NCBI GenBank assembly: GCA_016303175.1
Contig: JAEDMF010000064.1
Location: 1 to 9,004 of the forward strand
From: Bacteroidales bacterium
GTDB lineage: Bacteria; Bacteroidota; Bacteroidia; Bacteroidales; UBA932
Direction: 5' to 3'
Length of the DNA: 9,004 nucleotides
Shown: piece by piece, positions 1 to 5,326 of the stretch
How positions within the stretch are numbered: position 1 is the stretch's first letter
Layout: every line of letters starts with the position of its first letter
Translations under genes and position numbers: made by a program
The notes under the pieces: generated by a model
What the model saw: the letters and a program-made list of their open reading frames with translations, nothing else
What the model was told of the DNA's origin: nothing
Databases searched by the model: none

Positions 1-481
1 GACCGACTCCGAGACCGGCGCCGAACTGATATTTAGCCACATCCCCACTGATGTCCTGCCATTGTTTCTTACCCTCTGCGGAAATAAGTGCAGATTCGCT
101 GGTAAGGTTTACGTCCACGAAGGGGACGGCCTGGACGAAGGGACGTATAATGCCCAAATCAGGACCCCACTGAACGGCAATGGGTATTGTAAGCCTATTC
201 TGCCTCACCCTTGCGCTTTCAGCAGGATTTCCGGGAATATCGGACTCCATGCTGACCTCCGAATAATTCTGACTGAAAAGCACGGAAGGCTGGAGAGAAA
301 AATACACGGGAAGGCGTATCATCATTGCAGGGCCTACAGTCCACCCTGTCTGGGGATTCCATTTCTTGAAGCTGTCCATAACAGCGCCTCCACCCACACC
401 GAAGTGGCAGGAAACCGCCTGAGCCTCAGCCGACAACGACACACACAGCGCAAGTAGCGCAACGGCAAAAAATCTTTTCAT
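1..481 (-). CDS. Outer-membrane beta-barrel protein (PorT-like), 3' end outside window
   Basis: The first 160 codons of a gene that runs off the left edge. Residues 1-22 form a clear Sec signal peptide: MKRFF, a hydrophobic stretch from AVALL to VSLS, then AEAQA with probable cleavage after about residue 20-22. The mature part begins with a glycine-rich strand (FGVGGGAVMDSF) and continues as alternating amphipathic strands (for example residues 53-70 and 95-125), with a further Gly-rich strand (YQFGAGLGVG) at the window edge. This is the pattern of small OmpW/PorT-like 8-10-strand barrels common in Bacteroidota, so the product should sit in the outer membrane. The specific role is not recognisable. 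The start is the ATG at 479-481, placed directly before the signal peptide. It lies 27 nt after the trxA stop with no promoter motif visible in the gap, so co-transcription with trxA is likely. It could also be a generic porin-family protein; the family call rests on strand pattern only. Confidence 0.75.
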   Translation of the reverse strand, partial: MKRFFAVALLALCVSLSAEAQAVSCHFGVGGGAVMDSFKKWNPQTGWTVGPAMMIRLPVYFSLQPSVLFSQNYSEVSMESDIPGNPAESARVRQNRLTIPIAVQWGPDLGIIRPFVQAVPFVDVNLTSESALISAEGKKQWQDISGDVAKYQFGAGLGVG

Positions 482-508
482 AAGATGCGTCGGCGCGATT
501 GTTTCCCC

Positions 509-829
509 CTAAAGCAGAGCGTTGAGCCTGCCCTCAATGTCGGATTTGGGCACGGCACCCACACTGCGGTCCGCCACCTGTCCGTCCTTGTAATAAATAA
601 GGGTAGGAATGCTGCGGATGCCGCACTCGGCAGGAACATCGTCACACTCGTCAACATTGCACTTGGCAACGACAACCCTGCCCTCATACTGGATGGCTAT
701 TTCTGCAACTGTAGGCGCAAGGCTGCGGCAGGGACCACACCAAGGGGCCCAAAAATCTATAAGCACTACGGGAGCAGACTTGATGACCTCCGCGTAATTC
801 TGATCAGTAATTTCAATTTCCATAATCAT
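509..829 (-). CDS. trxA: Thioredoxin
   Basis: A 106-residue cytosolic thioredoxin, the usual length for the family. It reduces protein disulfides and is normally recharged by thioredoxin reductase. The active site WCGPC is at residues 30-34 inside FWAPWCGPC, preceded by the buried Asp25. The cis-proline loop is SIPT (73-76), and the C-terminal strand and helix follow (KDGQVADRSVGAV). Two start codons are possible: ATG at 827-829 (used here) and ATG at 821-823, which would remove only Met-Ile. A further in-frame TTG at 845-847 lies inside the leader hairpin and is unlikely. Three extra cysteines (57, 62 and 69) surround the region that usually reads NVDxN in thioredoxins. The gene has its own promoter and a roughly 100-nt leader, and it is followed 27 nt later by an outer-membrane protein gene. 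Thioredoxin identity is certain; assignment as the main TrxA rather than a second thioredoxin is likely but not proven. Confidence 0.93.
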   Translation of the reverse strand: MIMEIEITDQNYAEVIKSAPVVLIDFWAPWCGPCRSLAPTVAEIAIQYEGRVVVAKCNVDECDDVPAECGIRSIPTLIYYKDGQVADRSVGAVPKSDIEGRLNALL

Positions 830-836
830 TCTACTC

Positions 837-893
837 AAGTTTCGCAAGTTATAACTTATTTATGTCCTGAGGGTTGTGCCGCTTGCGAAACTT
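837..893 (-). promoter_or_regulatory. Perfect inverted repeat in the trxA leader
   Basis: Two perfectly complementary 12-base arms (837-848 and 882-893, AAGTTTCGCAAG and its reverse complement) flank a 33-nt loop. On the trxA transcript the 3' arm ends 7 nt before the ATG at 829, so a folded stem would sit against the translation start. A second perfect 12-bp palindrome, AAGTTATAACTT (846-857), overlaps the inner end of one arm by 3 nt, so a small alternative hairpin would compete with the long one. It could act as an RNA element controlling trxA translation, as an mRNA-stabilising 5' hairpin, or as a DNA operator. The symmetry is directly visible; the function is inferred. Confidence 0.6.
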
Positions 894-937
894 CTTTCCA
901 CAGCACATTCCCCTTTTTATAGCGAAAGTACATCCTG

Positions 938-968
938 CAAATATAGCAATTTACTTGCTTCAGCACAA
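938..968 (-). promoter_or_regulatory. Bacteroidota-type promoter of trxA
   Basis: On the minus strand, TATATTTG (938-945) matches the Bacteroidota -7 consensus TAnnTTTG exactly. TTG (966-968) lies 20 nt upstream, the expected spacing for the -33 element. The -33 triplet lies inside the last codons of the upstream glycosyltransferase gene, whose stop is at 960-962. Transcription would start around 930, giving a leader of about 100 nt that contains the inverted repeat before the trxA ATG. This suggests that trxA and the following outer-membrane gene can be expressed independently of the upstream pair. Confidence 0.75.
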
Positions 969-2231
969 CTCATCCAGCAGAGCGGCATAACTGCGGGCAA
1001 GTCCCTCCCGGGTATAAGCCTCGAGCTTTGCATCATTGGCAAGCAACTCGCCCTTGCAGAATGCCCTGTAGGACGTTTCGACATATTCAGCCATTGCTTG
1101 CCCCTCATCCCAGTCGAAACATACTCCGGAGCGTGTGGAAGAAAGGATGGACGCCATTGCCCCATCCTTCTGGCCTATGCCGAGGATTGGTCTCCCTGAG
1201 GCAAGGTATTCAAACAGCTTGCCAGGCAGGGTGGCCTTGTACTCCGGCTCCCGGCGCAAGGGCAGAAGCAGCATTGACGCCTTTCTCATAAGTTCCACAG
1301 CCGCAGGATGATCCACATAGCCGAGATTCTTCAACTTCGAAGCAAGACCGGCCGCTTCAATGGCCTGGAGCACAGCCGCATCGGTCTTTCCACACAAGAC
1401 TATTTCCAAATCCTTGTCCAATGCTGGCAGCATTTTGCACAAGGCGCCCAAGGCCGTCCAAAACTCGACAGGATTGCCGTCGGCAGCAAAAAGTCCGGCG
1501 TGGACTATGGTAAAGTTGCGAAATGGCTCTACCCGGCCTTCGAAGTCACTTCTGTCAAAACCATTGGTGATAAGTTCCACCCTGGTGCGCGTCATTGCCC
1601 GGAAATCTCTCTGCACGAGAGGAGATACGGCAACTACCGCCGACGCGTCGTCCAAAACAGCCTGCTCCAAAGCTTCATGCCATTTGCGGGCCAAAGCGGA
1701 AAGCCTCAAGTGCTTAAAATAGAACATCTTGGTCCAAGGGTCCCGGAAATCGGCAATCCAGGGAAGGGAGTATTTCCTGGACAGCCGGCGTGCAATCAAA
1801 TGCATACTGTGGGGCGGGCCTGTGCTGACGACGGCATCCACAGGATGGTCCTTGAGATAACGCTCGAGATAGCGCAGCGAAGGGCCCACCCAGGTCACTC
1901 TGGGGTCAGGTATGAACAGATTTCCCCGCACCCACATCATCAGGCGCTGCTTCAAGTTTTTCTTTTGGCCATTTATGGGGGTCACCTGGGCTGCAGTTGT
2001 CCCGGAAGCCAAACGGCCAGGTTCCAATATGGGATGGCGCAATACTTCCAATTCTGGAGAGACATCATTCGAGAGGGTGGAATCGGTCGCGGTCAGAGCG
2101 GGATTTTCAGGCGTATATACAACGGGAGTCCAGCCATACTTGGGCAGGTATTTGCACATTTTCACCCAACGTTGCACTCCACTGCCCCCGCTCGGAGGCC
2201 AATAATACGATATGACAAGCACTCTTTTCAT
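960..2231 (-). CDS. Glycosyltransferase, GT-B fold (GT4/GT1 family)
   Basis: A 423-residue protein that should transfer a sugar from a nucleotide-activated donor onto a glycan or other acceptor at the cytoplasmic face of the membrane. The N-terminal half carries the motif WPPSGGSGVQR (11-21), typical of Bacteroidota glycosyltransferases in surface-polysaccharide loci, then STGPPHS (136-142) and DFRDPW (161-166). The C-terminal donor-binding half shows TNGFD (222-226), HAG (244-246) and PGKLFEYLASGRPIL (336-350), the conserved acidic/glycine-rich nucleotide-sugar loop. No transmembrane segment is evident. The ATG at 2229-2231 is preferred over a TTG four codons upstream because the first strand begins directly with MKRVLVISYYWPP. 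The gene lies 17 nt after the stop of the receiver/ATP-grasp gene and is probably in its transcript. No other polysaccharide genes are visible, so donor and acceptor cannot be deduced. Confidence 0.87.
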   Translation of the reverse strand: MKRVLVISYYWPPSGGSGVQRWVKMCKYLPKYGWTPVVYTPENPALTATDSTLSNDVSPELEVLRHPILEPGRLASGTTAAQVTPINGQKKNLKQRLMMWVRGNLFIPDPRVTWVGPSLRYLERYLKDHPVDAVVSTGPPHSMHLIARRLSRKYSLPWIADFRDPWTKMFYFKHLRLSALARKWHEALEQAVLDDASAVVAVSPLVQRDFRAMTRTRVELITNGFDRSDFEGRVEPFRNFTIVHAGLFAADGNPVEFWTALGALCKMLPALDKDLEIVLCGKTDAAVLQAIEAAGLASKLKNLGYVDHPAAVELMRKASMLLLPLRREPEYKATLPGKLFEYLASGRPILGIGQKDGAMASILSSTRSGVCFDWDEGQAMAEYVETSYRAFCKGELLANDAKLEAYTREGLARSYAALLDELC

Positions 2232-2248
2232 TCCAGACTGCAAGGCCT

Positions 2249-5200
2249 TTATTCCTCAATCTTTATCAAAGCCCTGTTGCTGCGGCCGTCTATACAGATG
2301 GAAAGAGCCTTTTCGAAGTGCACGTGACGGAAATAAACCGTTTCCTGCTCGGCATCCAGGGCATCCAGGGCCGCAATATCGAGGACGTCGCCATTGCCGG
2401 CAAAGCTGTCCACATTGATATAGCCGGCGTTGAAGGCTGTGAGATTCTGGAAAAAATGGGTTCCCTGGCTGGGATCCACCCTGAAATTCTCGAGAGCAGC
2501 CTCCACGAGCACTTTTGCCGCAGAAATGTCACTCCATTTCACAGGTATGCCGAGGGAGGGAATGCTGGACCCCCATCGGCCGTAACCCACAAGCACGTAC
2601 TGGCGCGACTGCGCAAGCATTTCTTCATTGATGCGGGTGATTTCCCTGGCCATTGCAACTGTGTTCATCACATCCCACGCCTCGGGTTTCACATATATTA
2701 CATCCTTTACATCCTGTATCCACCCTGTTCCAAGAGCGCAGGAAGACAATATGAGGGGATTGCTGCAATCCACCTTCTTCCAGTCCACAATGCTGTTGCG
2801 ATTGTCAACAGAGATAGGACGTATCTGCAACACATTGAATATGGCGTCCCGTCCGTCTTCCACGTCCATATTGCAGGCAAACTCGATTTCAAGATCGCAT
2901 TTAATCTCTTTTTTGGACAGTTCGAGCAGGTCGGCAATTATGGAAGCGGCCGGCAAGGTGTTGTACTTAAGTATCTGGGCAAAGGTTATGAACTTGGGAC
3001 CTTTGGGGTAGGTGGAATCCACTATGCGGAGGTTCTCCCTGTCGAGGGTGGAAGCCACGTACTTGAGATTGCGGAAGGATGTGCACTGTTCAATAGGCAG
3101 CAAAGCTAGGTTCACGGCGTCATCCACGCTCGTCTTGAAGCGGTCGGGCTGGAGGTCGAGGGCGTACATCGTCTTCTGAGTATCCGTGAGCGTGAGTTCC
3201 ATAGTGGAGGTCTGCAATACATTGCGGGGGTATTTCGGGGAGAAACGCAGCACTTGGTCCCCGTCAACTACCGCCTTGCCCAGACCGAATGCCAATTTGG
3301 CTATGCCTTCCTGCGGCTGTTCGTGACCTATGGGATAAAAATTCAAGGACCTCGCCACTCCGGAGAAAGTGGGGAAGAAATATCCCCTGTCCTCGCTTCC
3401 GCAGATTTCCTGCACTATGACGGCCATCTTCTCCTCGGAAAGCACATTGCCCGTAGCCGTAATGTAGGCACGGGAAGAGGCGAAGTACACCGAAGCATAA
3501 ACGCTCTTGATGGCCTTTGCAAGCAGGCGCAACTGCTGGTCCTCATTGTCGGTGCGGGGAATCATATAGGTGGAGTACACCCCGGCAAAGGGTTGATAAT
3601 AAGAGTCTTCCAAAATGGAGGAAGAGCGGATTGCAAGGGGTTTCGGGGCACATCTGATAAAGACCCTCAAAGTGTCGAGCAATTCGGAAGGCAGAGTGGC
3701 GGAAACAAACTCAGACAATATTTCTTCGTCGGTCAATGAGGAATTAATCACAAAGGACAGACCGTTTTCTCTGATGAAGCGATCGAAGTATTCCGTCGTC
3801 ACCACAAGTGTGCGGGGCACCAACACCCTCACTCCTTCCCACTTGTCGTACATTTTGTACTTCTGGAGCATATGGTTCATAAATGCCAGACCTCTTGCCT
3901 TGCCTCCGAGCGAGCCGCGACCCGCCTTCGCGAACCATATCGCATCATTGTAACTATCCTTGTCGTACTGGGCCAGCACGCCGAGAGCCTGATTGATGCG
4001 GTAGTCCCGCACTGCCAGAATCAGGGCCTTGCGATGGGCCTCCACGGTCCCGTCCTTCTCCAGACTCATATCGAAGAATGTGTCGCTCAAAGTAAACAAA
4101 CCCCTGGCTTTAAGCCACTTGGACATCAGGTTTGTAGCTGCGAGACGCACCACGTACTCGTCGGGCATCACTTTGATCATCTGCTCCAGCTCGGCCAGGT
4201 TGTGCACCCTGTAAGCCTCTACTCCCGTCTCGGGATTCTTGAGCACAAAATCTCCGAAACCGAACTCGTGTCCCATATAGTCCGCTATCTCCTGAGTGAG
4301 CGTGGGAGAGTTCTTCTTGACAAAGCCGACATTCAGAGCCTCCGCCTGCTCCCTCATACTCTCCTGAGATGACTGCATAAGTATGGGCATCTTAGGAGTC
4401 AGGCTCCTGATGTGGCGTACCAGCCTGATGCCTGCGTCCAATTTCTCCTGCGACGAATTCTCTCCCCTGTGCATCACAAAACCCACGTCGGAAATCACGC
4501 CGAGCAGGTTGTTCTTATACTTGTCATACATCGCCACGGCATCATCATAGTTCGTAGCCATGAGGATTTTGGGCCTGGCCCTCTTTCGCATAGTCTGCTG
4601 ATGCTCGTTCAAGGCCTCGCGTATGGAGTCATTGTTCTGTTCCAGCACTATACGGTAGAGCATGGGAAGGTAGGTGGAATAATAGCGTATGGAATCCTCC
4701 ACAAGCAGTATGGCCTGCACTCCCATCGATATGTCGTGGTCCGCATTGAGGCTGTCCTCGAAGAGCTTGATGATGGCAATTATAAGATCCGTGGCATTGT
4801 TCCAGCAAAATACATAGTCAATACAGGAATGATCCTTCTCCTTTATCTGCTGATAAACCCCCTTTGAATAGGAAGTAAGGAGCACCACGGGAGTGTCTGG
4901 ACAGAGACTCTTTGCCTTGGCAGAGAAGGTGAACACATCCATTGCTCCTACGTTGTACATAGTGATTATGAGGTCAAAACGGGCCCCATTCTCCATAAGC
5001 TCCATAGCCTGCGCCGTGGATTCGACTCTGTCTATAGAAGGAGGGTTGCTAAGATTCAGGGCAGCATACTCGCTCGTGAGCTGGGCCTCGATATGCCCGT
5101 CCTCTTCCAAGGCATAACTGTCGTAACTGTTGCAAATCAAGAGGATACGATGAATCCTCTGGGACATCAAAGTGATATATTCCGGAGTTTTTCCTGCCAT
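2249..5200 (-). CDS. Receiver domains fused to PEP synthase/PPDK-type ATP-binding domain
   Basis: A 983-residue protein. Residues 17-150 look like a receiver fold (RILLICNSYDSY, DLIITMYNVGAMD, PVVLLTS), but the usual phospho-aspartate position is Met81, so it is probably a pseudo-receiver. Residues 162-310 form a second receiver that keeps an acidic pair (Glu168-Asp169), a phosphoacceptor (Asp238 in VISDVGF), Ser277/278 and Lys295/296. A linker leads to a PPDK_N-type ATP-grasp region: GRGSLGGKARGLA (427-439), AIRSSSILEDS (523-533), FAGVYSTY (538-545), VQEI (596-599) and LQIRP (791-795). Residues 800-983 contain GYGRWGSS (872-879) and GTHFFQNLTAFNAG (913-926). No phosphohistidine swivel domain or PEP-binding TIM barrel follows, so it is unlikely to be a complete PEP synthase even though such proteins are often labelled that way. 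The ATG at 5198-5200 is preferred over a TTG 22 codons upstream. It is divergent from mutS and probably co-transcribed with the glycosyltransferase. Function unknown. Confidence 0.85.
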   Translation of the reverse strand: MAGKTPEYITLMSQRIHRILLICNSYDSYALEEDGHIEAQLTSEYAALNLSNPPSIDRVESTAQAMELMENGARFDLIITMYNVGAMDVFTFSAKAKSLCPDTPVVLLTSYSKGVYQQIKEKDHSCIDYVFCWNNATDLIIAIIKLFEDSLNADHDISMGVQAILLVEDSIRYYSTYLPMLYRIVLEQNNDSIREALNEHQQTMRKRARPKILMATNYDDAVAMYDKYKNNLLGVISDVGFVMHRGENSSQEKLDAGIRLVRHIRSLTPKMPILMQSSQESMREQAEALNVGFVKKNSPTLTQEIADYMGHEFGFGDFVLKNPETGVEAYRVHNLAELEQMIKVMPDEYVVRLAATNLMSKWLKARGLFTLSDTFFDMSLEKDGTVEAHRKALILAVRDYRINQALGVLAQYDKDSYNDAIWFAKAGRGSLGGKARGLAFMNHMLQKYKMYDKWEGVRVLVPRTLVVTTEYFDRFIRENGLSFVINSSLTDEEILSEFVSATLPSELLDTLRVFIRCAPKPLAIRSSSILEDSYYQPFAGVYSTYMIPRTDNEDQQLRLLAKAIKSVYASVYFASSRAYITATGNVLSEEKMAVIVQEICGSEDRGYFFPTFSGVARSLNFYPIGHEQPQEGIAKLAFGLGKAVVDGDQVLRFSPKYPRNVLQTSTMELTLTDTQKTMYALDLQPDRFKTSVDDAVNLALLPIEQCTSFRNLKYVASTLDRENLRIVDSTYPKGPKFITFAQILKYNTLPAASIIADLLELSKKEIKCDLEIEFACNMDVEDGRDAIFNVLQIRPISVDNRNSIVDWKKVDCSNPLILSSCALGTGWIQDVKDVIYVKPEAWDVMNTVAMAREITRINEEMLAQSRQYVLVGYGRWGSSIPSLGIPVKWSDISAAKVLVEAALENFRVDPSQGTHFFQNLTAFNAGYINVDSFAGNGDVLDIAALDALDAEQETVYFRHVHFEKALSICIDGRSNRALIKIEE

Positions 5201-5289
5201 AAACAAATTTCTTTGAGCCTTAACCAGGCTTATATCCGCAGCGCCGCAAACGACTCCACAGAACAAGCCTCAAGCCTGCGCGTTGGAGA

Positions 5290-5297
5290 CAAATATA
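5290..5297 (-). promoter_or_regulatory. -7 promoter element for the receiver/ATP-grasp gene
   Basis: The minus strand reads TATATTTG, an exact match to the Bacteroidota -7 consensus, about 90 nt upstream of the ATG at 5200. No TTG is found at the expected 19-21 nt upstream distance; that position (around 5317-5319) is occupied by the -7 box of the opposite mutS promoter. A duplicated CAAGCCT (plus strand, 5264-5278) lies in the leader. Confidence 0.6.
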
Positions 5298-5311
5298 CGA
5301 CAATTTTTCTG

Positions 5312-5319
5312 TATCTTTG
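5312..5319 (+). promoter_or_regulatory. -7 promoter element for mutS
   Basis: TATCTTTG followed by C matches the Bacteroidota -7 consensus TAnnTTTG. The mutS ATG is at 5327, only 7 nt past this box, so the transcript should begin at or within a few bases of the start codon and be leaderless or nearly so. The nearest upstream TTG (5283-5285) is 26 nt away, longer than the usual spacing, so the -33 element is weak or absent. Confidence 0.65.
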
Positions 5320-5326
5320 CGGAGTT

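Noticed and set aside
62..457. A plus-strand open frame of 131 codons at the left edge
   Set aside because: The minus strand here encodes a signal peptide plus beta-strand pattern in a continuous frame, which explains the region better.
837..893. The inverted repeat before trxA considered as a MITE or insertion-sequence relic
   Set aside because: No target-site duplication or transposase remnant is seen around the 57-bp unit, and its position in the leader fits a regulatory hairpin better.
1308..2327. A 339-codon open frame on the plus strand opposite the glycosyltransferase gene
   Set aside because: It is an antisense shadow: no recognisable domain, no promoter, and the opposite strand carries clear glycosyltransferase motifs throughout.
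2318..3109. A 263-codon open frame on the plus strand opposite the receiver/ATP-grasp gene
   Set aside because: It is fully covered by the conserved C-terminal coding sequence on the minus strand, and its translation has no family features.
5201..5266. In-frame TTG-initiated extension (22 codons) of the receiver/ATP-grasp protein
   Set aside because: TTG start, low-complexity sequence outside the receiver fold, and a good ATG at 5198-5200 in its place.
5093..5326. In-frame N-terminal extension of MutS by 78 residues
   Set aside because: It would overlap the start of the divergent gene and run through both promoters, and the extension resembles no MutS sequence; the family normally begins near MTPMMKQY.
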